Source: Eledone cirrhosa
Lineage: Eukaryota; Mollusca; Cephalopoda; Octopoda; Eledonidae
Direction of reading: 5' to 3'
Length of the DNA stretch: 64,000 nucleotides
Assembly: GCA_964016885.1 (NCBI GenBank)
Contig: OZ024740.1
Location: 6,231,450 to 6,295,449 of the forward strand
In this document: one piece after another, positions 28,901 to 39,570 of the stretch
Numbering within the stretch: position 1 is the stretch's first letter
Layout: every line of letters starts with the position of its first letter
Notes under the pieces: model-generated
What the model was told of the DNA's origin: nothing
Database searches by the model: none
Seen by the model: the letters and a program-made list of their open reading frames with translations, nothing else
Position numbers and translations under genes: made by a program

Positions 28901-29835
28901 ACTGGTATACATATGATTGCATAGTGTCCCCGGTAGAAATTCTTCACCAAAGAGATTTATACCAAAATATTCATAGAACTGGTATATATATGTTTGTATA
29001 GTGTCCTTAGTAGAAATTCTTCTCCAAAGAGATTTATACTAAAACATTCATAGAACTGGTATATATATATGATTGTGTAGTGACCTTAGTAGAAATACTT
29101 CACCAAAGAGATGTATACCAAAATATTTATTGAACTGGTATATATATGATTGTATAGTGTCCTTAGAAGAAATTCTTCACCAAAGAGATTTATGCCAAAA
29201 TATTCATAGAACTGGTATATATATGATTCTATAGTGTCCTTAGTAGAAATTCTGCACGAAAGAGATTTATACCAAAATATTCATAGTACTGGTATATATA
29301 TGATTGTATAATGTCCTTAGTAGAAATTCTTCACCAAAGATTTTATACCAGAATATTCATAGAACTGGTATATTTATGATTGTATAGTGTCCTTCGTAGA
29401 AATTCTTAAGCAAAGAGATTTTTACCAAAATATTCATAGAACTGGTATATATATGATTGTATAGTGTCCTTAGTAGAAATTCTTCACGAAAGATTTTATA
29501 CCCAAATATTCATAGAACTGGTATATATATGATTGTATAGTGTCCTCAGTAGAAATTCTTCACCAAAGAGATTTATACCAACATATTCATAGAACTGGTA
29601 TATATATGATTGTATAGTGTACTTAGTAGAAGTTCTTCTCCAAAGAGATTTATACTATAACATTCATAGAACTGGTATATATATGATTGTGTAGTGTCCT
29701 TAGTAGAAATACTTCACCAAAGAGATGTATACCAAAATATTTATAGAACTGGTATATATATGATTGTATAGTGTCCTTAGAAGAAATTCTTCACCAAAGA
29801 GATTTATGCCAAAATATTCATAGAACTGGTATATA

Positions 29836-32287
29836 TATTATTATATAGTGTCCTTAGTAGAAATTCTTCACCAAAGAGATTTATACCAAAATATTCATAG
29901 AACTGGTATATATATGATTGTATGATGTCCTTAGTAGAAATTCTTCACCAAAGATTTTATACCAGAATATTCATAGAACTGGTTTATTTATGATTGTATA
30001 GTGTCCTTCGTAGAAATTCTTAAGCAAAGAGATTTTTACCAAAATATTCATAGAACTGGTATATATATGATTGTATAGTGTCCTTAGTAGAGGTTCTTCA
30101 CCAAAGAGAATTATACCAAAATATTCATAGAACTGGTATATATATGATTGTATAGTGTCCTTAGTAGAAATTCTTCACGAAAGATTTTATACCCAAATAT
30201 TCATAGAACTGGTATATATATGATCGTATAGTGTTCTTAGTAGAAATTGTTTACCAAAGAGAATTATAGCCAAATATTCATAGAACTGGTATATATATGA
30301 TTGTATAGTGTCCTTAGTAGAAATACTTCACCAAACAGATTTATACCAAAATATTCATAGAACTGGTATATATATGATTGTATAGTGTCACTAGTAGAAA
30401 TTCTTCTCGAAAGAGATTCATACCAAAATATTCATAGAACTGGTATATATATGATTGTATAGTGTCCTCAGTAGAAATTCTTCACCAAAGAGATTTATAC
30501 CAACATATTCATAGAACTGGTATATATATGATTCTATAGTGTACTTAGTAGAAGTTCTTCACCAAAGAGAATTATACCAAAATATTCATAGAACTGGTAT
30601 ATATATGATTGTATAGTGTCATTTGTAGAAATACTTCACCAAAGAGATTTATACCAAAATATTCATAGATCTGGTATATATATGATTGTATAGTGTCCTT
30701 ACTAGAAATACTGCACCAAAGAGATTTATACCAAAATATTCATAGAACTGGTTATATATGATAGTATAGTGTCCTTAGTAGAAATTCTTCACCAAAGAGA
30801 TTTATACCAAAATATTCATAGCACTGGAATATATATGATTGTATAGTGTCCTCAGTAGAAATTCTTCACCAAAGAGATTACCAAAATATTCATAGAACAG
30901 CTATATTTATGATTGTATGGTGTCCTTAGTAGAAATACTTCACCAAAGAGATTTATACCAAAATATTCACAGAACTGGTATATATATGATTGTCTAGTGT
31001 CCTTAGTAGAAATTCTTCACCAAAGAGATTCATACCAAAATATTCATAGAACTGGTATATATATTATTATATAGTGTCCTTAGTAGAAATTCTTCACCAA
31101 AGAGATTTATACCAAAATATTCATAGAACTGGTATATATATGATTGTATGATGTCCTTAGTAGAAATTCTTCACCAAAGATTTTATACCAGAATATTCAT
31201 AGAACTGGTTTATTTATGATTGTATAGTGTCCTTCGTAGAAATTCTTAAGCAAAGAGATTTTTACCAAAATATTCATAGAACTGGTATATATATGATTGT
31301 ATAGTGTCCTTAGTAGAGGTTCTTCACCAAAGAGAATTATACCAAAATATTCATAGAACTGGTATATATATGATTGTATAGTGTCCTTAGTAGAAATTCT
31401 TCACGAAAGATTTTATACCCAAATATTCATAGAACTGGTATATATATGATCGTATAGTGTTCTTAGTAGAAATTGTTTACCAAAGAGAATTATAGCCAAA
31501 TATTCATAGAACTGGTATATATATGATTGTATAGTGTCCTTAGTAGAAATACTTCACCAAACAGATTTATACCAAAATATTCATAGAACTGGTATATATA
31601 TGATTGTATAGTGTCACTAGTAGAAATTCTTCTCGAAAGAGATTCATACCAAAATATTCATAGAACTGGTATATATATGATTGTATAGTGTCCTCAGTAG
31701 AAATTCTTCACCAAAGAGATTTATACCAACATATTCATAGAACTGGTATATATATGATTCTATAGTGTACTTAGTAGAAGTTCTTCACCAAAGAGAATTA
31801 TACCAAAATATTCATAGAACTGGTATATATATGATTGTATAGTGTCATTTGTAGAAATACTTCACCAAAGAGATTTATACCAAAATATTCATAGATCTGG
31901 TATATATATGATTGTATAGTGTCCTTACTAGAAATACTGCACCAAAGAGATTTATACCAAAATATTCATAGAACTGGTTATATATGATAGTATAGTGTCC
32001 TTAGTAGAAATTCTTCACCAAAGAGATTTATACCAAAATATTCATAGCACTGGAATATATATGATTGTATAGTGTCCTCAGTAGAAATTCTTCACCAAAG
32101 AGATTACCAAAATATTCATAGAACAGCTATATTTATGATTGTATGGTGTCCTTAGTAGAAATACTTCACCAAAGAGATTTATACCAAAATATTCACAGAA
32201 CTGGTATATATATGATTGTCTAGTGTCCTTAGTAGAAATTCTTCACCAAAGAGATTCATACCAAAATATTCATAGAACTGGTATATA
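29836..32287. repeat. 1,226-bp near-identical tandem duplication
   Basis: TATTATTATATAG starts at 29,836 and 31,062, exactly 1,226 bp apart. At least five rare variants are shared at the same offset: the CTCGAAAGAGATTC site (30,409 and 31,635), GTCATTTGTAG, ACTGCACCAAAG, TGGAATATATATG and GTATGGTGTCC. Copy one is 29,836-31,061 and copy two 31,062-32,287, about 16 monomers each. I saw no difference at the sites compared, which implies a very recent event or an assembly duplication. Confidence 0.9.
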
Positions 32288-35200
32288 TATGATTGCATAG
32301 TGTCCTTAGTAGAAATTCTTCACCAAACAGATTCATACCAAAATATTCACAGAACTGGTATATATATGATTGTATAATGTCCTTAGTAGCAATTCTTCAC
32401 CAAACAGATTTATACAAAAATATTCATAGAACTGGTATACATATATGATTGTATAGTGTCCTTAGTAGAAGTTCTTCACCAAAGACTTTATACCAAAATA
32501 TTCATAGAACTGGTATATATATGATTGTATAGTGTCCTTCGTAGAAATTCTTAAGCATAGAGATTTATACCAAAATATTCATAGAACTGGTATATATATG
32601 ATTTTGTAGTGTCCTTAGTAGAAATTCTTCACCAAAGAGATTTATACCCAAATATTCATAGAACTGTTATATATATGATTGTATAGTGTCCTTAGTAGAA
32701 ATTCTTCACCAAAGAGATTTATACCAACATATTCATAGAACTGGTATATATATGATTGTATAGTGTACTTAGTAGAAGTTCTTCACCAAAGACAATTATA
32801 CCAAAATATTCATAGAACTGGTATATATATGATTGTATAGTGTCCTTTGTAGAAATACTTCACCAAAGAGATTTATACCAACAATTTCATAGATCTGGTA
32901 TATATATGATTGTATAGTGTCCTTACTAGAAATACTTCACCAAAGAGATTTATACCAAAATATCCATAGAACTGGTATATATATGATTGTATAGTGTCCT
33001 TAGTAGAAATTCTTCACCAAAGAGATTTATACCAAAATAATCATAGAACTGGTATATATATGATTGTATAGTGTCCTTAGTAGAAATACTGCACCAAAGA
33101 GATTTATACCAAAATATCCATGGAACTGGTATATATATGATTGTATAGTGTCCTTAGTAGAAATTCCTCACCAAAGAGATTTATACCAAAATATTCATAG
33201 AACTGGTATATATATGATTGTATAGTGTCCTTAGTAGAAACACTTCACCAAACAGATTTATACCAAAATATTCATAGAACTGGTATATATATGATTGTAT
33301 AGTGTCACTAGTAGAAATTCTTCTCGAAAGAGATTCATACCAAAATATTCATAGAACTGGTATATATATGATTGTATAGTGTCCTCAGTAGAAATTCTTC
33401 ACCAAAGAGATTTATACCAACATATTCATAGAACTGGTATATATATGATTGTATAGTGTACTTAGTAGAAGTTCTTCACCAAAGAGAATTATACCAAAAT
33501 ATTCATAGAACTGGTATATATATGATTGTATAGTGTCCTTTGTAGAAATACTTCACCAAAGAGATTTATACCAAAATATTCATAGATCTGGTATATATAT
33601 GATTGTATAGTGTCCTTACTAGAAATACTTCACCAAAGAGATTTATACCAAAATATTCACAGAACTGCTTATATATGATAGTATAGTGTCCTTAGTAGAA
33701 ATTCTTCACCAAAGAGATTTATACCAAAATATTCATAGCACTGGTATATATATGATTGTATAGTGTCCTCAGTAGAAATTCTTCACCAAAGAGATTACCA
33801 AAATATTCATAGAACAGCTATATTTATGATTGTATAGTGTCCTTAGTAGAAATACTTCACCAAAGAGATTATACCAAAATATTCACAGAACTGGTATATA
33901 TATGATTGTCTAGTGTCCTTAGTAGAAATTCTTCACCAAAGAGATTCATACCAAAATATTCATAGAACTGGTATATATATGATTGCATAGTGTCCTGAGT
34001 AGAAATTATTCACCAAAGAGATTTATACCAAAATATTCATAGAACTTGTATATTTATGACTGTATGGTGTCCTGAGTAGAAATTCTTCACCAAAGTGATT
34101 TATACCCAAATATTCATAGAACTGGTATATATATGATTGTATAATGTCCTTAGGAGCAATTCTTCACCAAACAGATTTATACAAAAATATTCATAGAACT
34201 GGTATACATATATGATTGTATAGTGTCCTTAGTAGAAGTTCTTCACCAAAGACTTTATACCAAAATATTCATAGAACTGGTATATATATGATTGTATAGT
34301 GTCCTTCGTAGAAATTCTTAAGCAAAGAGATTTATACCAAAATATTCATAGAACTGGTATATATATGATTGTGTAGTGTCCTTAGTAGAAATTCTTCACC
34401 AAAGAGATTTATACCCAAATATTCATAGAACTGTTATATATATGATTGTATAGTGTCCTTAGTAGAAATTCTTCACCAAAGAGATTTATACCAAAATATT
34501 CATAGAACTGGTATACATATGATTGCATAGTGTCCCCGGTAGAAATTCTTCACCAAAGAGATTTATACCAAAATATTCATAGAACTGATATACATATGAT
34601 TGCATAGTGTCCCCGGTAGAAATTCTTCACCAAAGAGATTTATACCAAAATATTCATAGAACTGGTATATATATGTTTGTATAGTGTCCTTAGTAGAAAT
34701 TCTTCTCCAAAGAGATTTATACTAAAACATTCATAGAACTGGTATATATATATGATTGTGTAGTGTCCTTAGTAGAAATACTTCACCAAAGAGATGTATA
34801 CCAAAATATTCATAGAACTGGTATATATATGATTGTATAATGTCCTTAGTAGAAATTCTTCACCAAAGATTTTATACCAGAATATTCATAGAACTGGTAT
34901 ACTTATGATTGTATAGTGTCCTTCGTAGAAATTCTTAAGCAAAGAGATTTTTACCAAAATATTCATAGAACTGGTATATATATGATTGTATAGTGTCCTT
35001 AGTAGAGGTTCTTCACCAAAGAGAATTATACCAAAATATTCATAGAACTGGTATATATATGATTGTATAGTGTCCTTAGTAGAAATTCTTCACGAAAGAT
35101 TTTATACCCAAATATTCATAGAACTGGTATATATATGATCGTATAGTGTTCTTAGTAGAAATTGTTTACCAAAGAGAATTATAGCCAAATATTCATAGAA

Positions 35201-35962
35201 CTGGTATATATATGATTGTATAGTGTCCTTAGTAGAAATACTTCACCAAACAGATTTATACCAAAATATTCATAGAACTGGTATATATATGATTGTATAG
35301 TGTCCCTAGTAGAAATTCTTCTCGAAAGAGATTCATACCAAAATATTCATAGAACTGGTATATATATGATTGTATAGTGTCCTCAGTAGAAATTCTTCAC
35401 CAAAGAGATTTATACCAACATATTCATAGAACTGGTATATATATGATTGTATAGTGTACTTAGTAGAAGTTCTTCACCAAAGACAATTATACCAAAATAT
35501 TCATAGAACTGGTATATATATGATTGTATAGTGTCCTTTGTAGAAATACTTCACCAAAGAGATTTATACCAAAATTTTCATAGATCTGGTATATATATGA
35601 TTGTATAGTGTCCTTACTAGAAATACTTCACCAAAGAGATTTATACCAAAATATCCATAGAACTGGTATATATATGATTGTATAGTGTCCTTAGTAGAAA
35701 TTCTTCACTAAAGAGATTTATACCAAAATATTCATAGAACTGGTATATATATGATTGTATAGTGTCCTTAGTAGAAATACTGCACCAAAGAGATTTATAC
35801 CAAAATATCCATGGAACTGGTATATATATGATTGTATAGTGTCCTTAGTAGAAATTCCTCACCAAAGAGATTTATACCAAAATATTCAAAGAACTGGTAT
35901 ATATATGATTGTATAGTGTCCTTAGTAGAAATACTTCACCAAACATTTTATACCAAAATATT

Positions 35963-36172
35963 TCGATAGAAATCCTAATAATTAAGGGAATTGTCGACTC
36001 TTTAACTGTATGATTAGTATTTTCATGAGGAACGGTATAGATACCAGGAAAATTACTATCTTTGATTTCCATTCATACTTCAAGGCATAAGTACCGTCTA
36101 ATCGATGGAATAATTCTTATAACGAAAATATTTCTGTGTCAGGTACATCCTTGTAATGGCTTTATTTCTATA
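35963..36172. other. Unique spacer right of the 77-bp array
   Basis: About 210 bp of moderately AT-rich, non-repetitive sequence between the satellite and the G/T tract. No gene, splice pattern or known repeat is recognisable. A 66-codon minus-strand frame runs across the array edge, but most of it is satellite, so it is not a gene. Confidence 0.6.
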
Positions 36173-36641
36173 TGGTGTTGTTGTTGTTGGTGGTGGTGGC
36201 GGTGTTGTTGGTGGTGGTATTGTTAGTGGTGGAGGTGTTGGTGGTAGTATTGGTGGTGTTGTTGGTGGTGGTAGCGTTCGTGGTAGTGGTGGTAGTGGTA
36301 GTGTTGGTGGTGGTGTTGTTGGTGGTGGTATTGTTGGTGGTGGAGATGTTTGTGGTAGTGTTGGTGGCGGTGGCGGTGGAGGTAGCATTGGTGGTGGTGG
36401 TAGTGTTAGTGGTGGTGGTGGTGGTGGTGTTGTTAGTGGTGATATTGTTGGTGGTGGAGGTGTTGGCGGTAGCGTTGGTGGTGTTGTTGGTGGCGGTAGC
36501 GTTGTTGGTGGCGGTAGTGTTGGTGGTGGTGATGGTAGTGTTGGTGGTGGTGTTATTGTTGTTGGTGGTGTTATTGTCGTTGGTGGTGGTATTTTATTTG
36601 GTGGTGTACAACAGTAACAACAACAATAACAACAACAGTAT
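36173..36641. repeat. GGT/GTT-type G/T tract with an AAC-rich right arm
   Basis: About 435 bp composed almost only of G and T in triplet-like GGT and GTT units (36,173-36,607), with scattered A and C interruptions. It is followed by ACAACAGTAACAACAACAAT and further AAC units to 36,641. The left edge TATGGTGTTGTTGTTGTTGG is an approximate inverted complement of the right arm AACAACAACAGTATATA, so the tract could be closed by a hairpin stem. Open frames on both strands (glycine- or valine-rich forward, proline/threonine-rich reverse) are translations of this simple sequence and are not genes. Confidence 0.93.
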
Positions 36642-37041
36642 ATAAAGATTGTGGAAACCAAAAGATCCTGGTGAATTAACTTTATTGCAGTTTTCTTTCA
36701 TTTGTTTGATTAGTTAGTGAGTTCAATAATCAATCCATGGAGACTTCTGATGTCCTTGGCCGTAGGACCACATTCGTACTCACCACCATTGACACGGAGT
36801 TGGCTATGAGTAGATGTCAGCCTTGTGAACTGTAATGGCTCTTTCAGTGTGTCTCCTTCATCATCCTCCAGGGATAGGCCTTCACTATTCTGTCCACAGG
36901 GGCTGCTGGGCAGCCAGCAATGTGGGCCCAAATTTGCTCATAATAGTGAGAGATGGGGAGACAGGGAGAGACGGAGGCAGTGACGGTGATAGTTTCGTTC
37001 TACTGTGTTCGGACCTAATATATATTTATTTAACACACCAC
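36642..37041. other. Spacer with an unidentified minus-strand open frame
   Basis: About 400 bp of mixed-composition DNA. The minus strand is open from about 36,937 to 36,710, ending in a stop, for some 75 codons. The first in-frame upstream codon is TGA and there is no ATG, so it could be at most an exon, with a possible acceptor ending TATGAG just upstream. Its peptide is acidic in the middle (SLEDDEGD) and ends GEYECGPTAKDIRSLHG. The G-E-Y-x-C pattern recalls the last strand of an immunoglobulin fold, but nothing else supports that. It may equally be an old dispersed repeat. I do not recognise a product. Confidence 0.3.

Positions 37042-37085
<44 letters not shown>
37042..37085. repeat. (TA)n microsatellite
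   Basis: Uninterrupted TA dinucleotides, about 18-20 units, passing directly into (ATC)n and then the LINE-tail sequence on the right. This join is typical of cephalopod dispersed-repeat ends. Confidence 0.97.
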
Positions 37086-37087
<2 letters not shown>

Positions 37088-37098
37088 TCATCATCATT

Positions 37099-37453
37099 TT
37101 ACGTCCGCTTTTCCCTGCTTGCAATGGTGGGACGGGTCCTATACAGCACAGCATCTTTCCACTTGTCACGGTCCTTCGTCATCTCCACCATAAGCTTCAG
37201 TGATATGAGGTCTGCTCTCACCACCTCCGCCCATGTTTTTTATGGTCTTCCTCTACTGTGTCTTCCTTCTACTGGGATTTCTTGGCACTTCTTTACCCAG
37301 CGGTCATCCTCCATGCACATCACATGTCTATACCATCGCAGTCTTCTCTCCTGCACACCACAACTTATCACTATTATATTCAATTTCTTTCTCAACTCAC
37401 CCACGCTTGGTCGTTCATGCACACGGAGCATGCTTGCTTTATTTCTCTCGTCG
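37099..37453 (-). pseudogene. LINE reverse transcriptase C-terminal tail, nonsense-broken
   Basis: The minus strand encodes the conserved tail found after the reverse transcriptase domain in many animal LINE polyproteins. RRLRWYRHVM is followed by GRHSRGRP, then after an in-frame TAA (37,240-37,242) by TWAEVVRADLISL and KDRDKWKD, ending at a TAA at 37,099-37,101. The reading frame is unchanged across the internal stop, so a single nonsense change broke this copy. Only the last 118 or so codons are present and the catalytic domain is absent. The (ATG)n tail on the minus strand (37,084-37,097) and the adjoining TA run form the 3' end. The clade (RTE-like or other) is not certain. This is dead coding sequence. 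Confidence 0.8.
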
Positions 37454-37476
37454 CATATATATATATATATATATAT
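37454..37476. repeat. (TA)n microsatellite
   Basis: About 11 TA units immediately left of TTGCCTCCATCATGG. With the run at 37,042-37,085 it brackets the LINE-tail fragment on both sides. Confidence 0.95.
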
Positions 37477-37965
37477 TGCCTCCATCATGGATCAACCAAG
37501 CGCTCTTGCCATAATAACACTTTTTGAACTGCTTATCCTCATGAACTATGCCTGTAAATAATATTATTCTGTCTTTCCCATTACCTTATCATGTTCCACA
37601 ACACCCCCTTTTTTTCTTTTTCCTTTTTACTCAAAAACCTTGTTCATAAATAATATTATTCTTTCTTTCCCATTTCCTTAACATGTTCAACATCACCTTA
37701 TATTCTTTCCAACATGTTATACCAATACAAATTCCCCCTTTGATAATGCATAAAATGCTGAAACCGGTAATAGACAATTATTAAATATATAAATAAATAA
37801 ATAAATAAATGCCATTGTTGATTAATAAATAAGTTAACTAATACCTTAACACTTCCCACAAAGTAAAATATTTTGTTTTAAACATTTTCTAACCCAGAAA
37901 AAAGAGAAAACAAATTGAGGAAAAAAAATATTGTTCTTCCTAATAATCGTCTTTTTATCCCTATT
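37477..37965. other. AT-rich non-coding DNA with a 92-bp-spaced direct repeat
   Basis: No gene is visible. The stretch 37,550-37,605 is partly repeated at 37,641-37,697: both contain TAAATAATATTATTCT (starts 37,555 and 37,647, 92 bp apart), then TCTTTCCCATT and CATGTTC. A (TAAA)n run lies at 37,781-37,810. Around it, GCTGAAACCGGTAATAGACA resembles a dispersed-repeat end, but I cannot name the family. Confidence 0.6.
37781..37810. repeat. (TAAA)n microsatellite
   Basis: ATATATAAATAAATAAATAA and continuing TAAA units, about six copies, ending at GCCATTG. Confidence 0.93.
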
Positions 37966-37966
37966 T

Positions 37967-38019
<53 letters not shown>
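37966..38019. repeat. (AC)n(TA)n compound microsatellite
   Basis: About six AC units followed by about 20 TA units, ending at ACGAAGGAAG. It abuts what is probably the 3' end of the Penelope-like element read on the minus strand. Confidence 0.96.
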
Positions 38020-38020
<1 letters not shown>

Positions 38021-39146
38021 CGAAGGAAGTGTGGTAAGGAACCAAATGGACCATAACGCACCAGAGTACTCAATACTTAGGGTAGTGAGTGGGTAATAGG
38101 AAAATGTTTAACGCCGACGGCAGAGCTCAAGCCGTTTTGACGGCTATTTCTGGACCAAATTTGAATTTTTAGCGTGGTAAATAAATAGCCGAACTTTTCA
38201 AGGAGTAATTCCTTATACGGGAAGGTTGTAGTTGTCAAAAGGATTGGTCAAAATTTCTTGTAAACACAATTAAATCTTTCATGGCAGTGGGTAGGGGGTG
38301 GAGGTGCCTGAATTTACCTGTAGAACAATGAGGGAGTGGGTGGAGCCGGTTAAGTGTTGAAAGTGAATTCTATACAGCAAATTTCTAAGGAGTGTTTATG
38401 AAATTAGACTAGGTAGAAAGCAGGCGAAAAAGAATCCTGGAGGAATCTGAGAGTGGGACCTTAAAAAATTAAATAATAGAAAATAATAAAAAATCTCTAG
38501 AGTCTAAAGCAGCTGCTATATTTTTAGCTGGTATTGCTTTTTCGGCCAATGCTATATGGAATTTACTGGGTTGGGGGTACTGATGCTACAAAAGCCCGAT
38601 AGGCTGCCTCTCAGGGTAAGTGAAAGAGGAAAAAGGAAAAGGAAGAGGCGAGGGAGTGGAAGGAAGTGATAAGAAGAGATAAAGGGAAAAAGAAAAGAAG
38701 TACATCTACCTATGTATGCTGGGGTTTCCTCTATCTTGTTCGGCAAGTGGGGAAAAGAGGAATGTTGCAGCCATTGTCTACTCACCCGGGACATGAGGGG
38801 GTTTGAGGGAGAGGTAAGTCCTATGCAATCGGTGTTTACATGCAGTTACAAGTTCGTTTTTTTTGTTTAGGAGTTGGTCCTTTGTAAACACCATTTGTAT
38901 TGTTTCCTCCGAGCATAAATTACACGGACGGCGTCCTCCCATGTAGGAGTTAGCCCTGGACAGTAAGCTCCAAGTAAGATTGTATGTTATGTTATTATCT
39001 TGGAGGTCACAGATGTGGCCTGAGAGTGTAGTGGCATGTCGCCGGGCCGGGTTTCGGAACATATGTCGGTGTTGGTATAGCCGGGTCTTAAAGTCACAAG
39101 CGGTTAATCCGATATAGGCTTTGTTGGAGTTATAAACTCCAAGTTT
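38020..39146 (-). mobile_element. Penelope-like element remnant, 3' part
   Basis: The minus strand carries a GIY-YIG endonuclease coding remnant (38,778-39,146), followed by about 760 bp of non-coding sequence that I interpret as the element's 3' flank, ending at the TA microsatellite at 38,019. In Penelope-like elements a GIY-YIG endonuclease often follows the reverse transcriptase. The reverse transcriptase part is missing here: the coding sequence is cut near 39,146, where a SINE begins. The 3' boundary is inferred from the change to TA repeat. The non-coding part includes a short perfect hairpin at 38,130-38,145. Confidence 0.65.
38778..39146 (-). pseudogene. GIY-YIG endonuclease C-terminal fragment (Penelope type)
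   Basis: The open frame reads from the SINE junction with KLGVYNSNKAYIGLT: the GVY triplet (39,132-39,140) and YIG triplet (39,108-39,116) match the two GIY-YIG signature halves, five residues apart. Then follow FKTRLYQH, a TLSGHICDLQDN stretch, CNLC (a possible metal-binding pair) and LNKKNELVTACKH before a stop at 38,778. This order is what I expect of the endonuclease of Penelope-like retroelements. The frame is intact for about 122 codons but lacks the reverse transcriptase and an authentic start, so it is a truncated remnant. The ATG at 39,062 lies after the YIG motif and cannot be the real start. Family call is from motif recognition only. Confidence 0.82.
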
Positions 39147-39322
39147 GAAGGGAAAGGAAAAGTTGATTAAATCAATCTCAGTGCATTACTGGTACTTTAT
39201 TTTATTGACCCCGTAATGATGAAAGGCAAAGTGAACCTCAGCGGGATTTAAACTCAGAATGTAAAGGGCCGTAATCCTATGCCATAAAGCATATTGTCCA
39301 ATGCTCTACTGATACTGCTAGA
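39141..39322 (-). mobile_element. tRNA-Lys-type SINE copy 1
   Basis: On the minus strand a tRNA-like head (TAGCAGTATCAGTAGAGCAT from about 39,320) leads to a degenerate B box GTTTAAATC (39,245-39,253), then TTTGCCTTTCATCATTACGG and ACCAGTAATGCACTGAG. This is the layout of the octopus tRNA-Lys SINEs. One base of the B box differs from the canonical GTTCAAATC, so RNA polymerase III activity is doubtful. It joins the Penelope-like remnant directly at its 3' end. Confidence 0.85.
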
Positions 39323-39467
39323 GGAGTTCCTCAGACTTGATTTAATTGCTGATTAAAACATTGTGTAGATGTAAATATAAAAAAAAACAAAAAAACTATC
39401 ATTAGAAATGAAAATGATTATCCTTAGATCAGATCAAGAAAAACTATGTTTCCATTGATCTTTCAAT
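39323..39467. other. Short spacer, nothing recognised
   Basis: A-rich sequence with a stretch of nine A followed by CAAAAAAAC near 39,380. No feature is recognised. Confidence 0.5.
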
Positions 39468-39570
39468 ATCTGTTGATTGCTACCACAGACAGATGTACAG
39501 ATCATTCTATTGTTAATATCTGTTGATTGATAACATTGACAGATGTACAGATCTTTCCATTGATAATAAT
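39468..39570. repeat. 50-bp minisatellite, left block
   Basis: Units beginning ATCTGTTGATTG at 39,468 and 39,518 are 50 bp apart and share GACAGATGTACAGATC. The same unit reappears at 39,943-40,075 beyond two SINE copies, so the two blocks were probably once one array. Confidence 0.87.

Larger units (their letters stand above)
12901..35962. repeat. 77-bp satellite array, right part
   Basis: The same 77-bp satellite continues for about 23 kb, roughly 300 copies, after the inserted element. The monomer broken by the element resumes with TTGTTTAGTGTCC in phase. The last recognisable monomer breaks up around 35,940-35,962, where ATACCAAAATATTT passes into unrelated sequence. No gene, promoter or RNA gene is visible. 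Several higher-order repeat blocks listed separately lie inside it. Confidence 0.97.

Noticed and set aside
1..35962. CRISPR-like array
   Set aside because: The copies are contiguous 77-bp tandem units without unique spacers, and the setting is animal DNA.
36098..36661. Proline/threonine-rich (minus) and glycine- or valine-rich (plus) open frames as structural proteins
   Set aside because: They translate a G/T simple repeat in several frames at once; there is no signal peptide, exon structure or non-repeat domain.
36835..37561. Several overlapping plus-strand open frames around the TA repeats
   Set aside because: They contain long Ile-Tyr runs from (TA)n and lie opposite the better supported minus-strand LINE tail.
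37846..38073. 75-codon minus-strand open frame across the AC/TA microsatellite
   Set aside because: About a quarter of it is Ile-Tyr from TA repeats and the remainder has no motif.
38020..38777. Hammerhead ribozyme expected in some Penelope-like elements
   Set aside because: I looked for the CTGATGA and GAAA core on both strands in the right order around the hairpin and did not find it.
38552..38794. 80-codon minus-strand open frame just after the endonuclease remnant
   Set aside because: Low-complexity Phe/Leu/Ser/Pro-rich translation of a purine-rich non-coding stretch; it lies after the endonuclease stop and shows no conserved motif.
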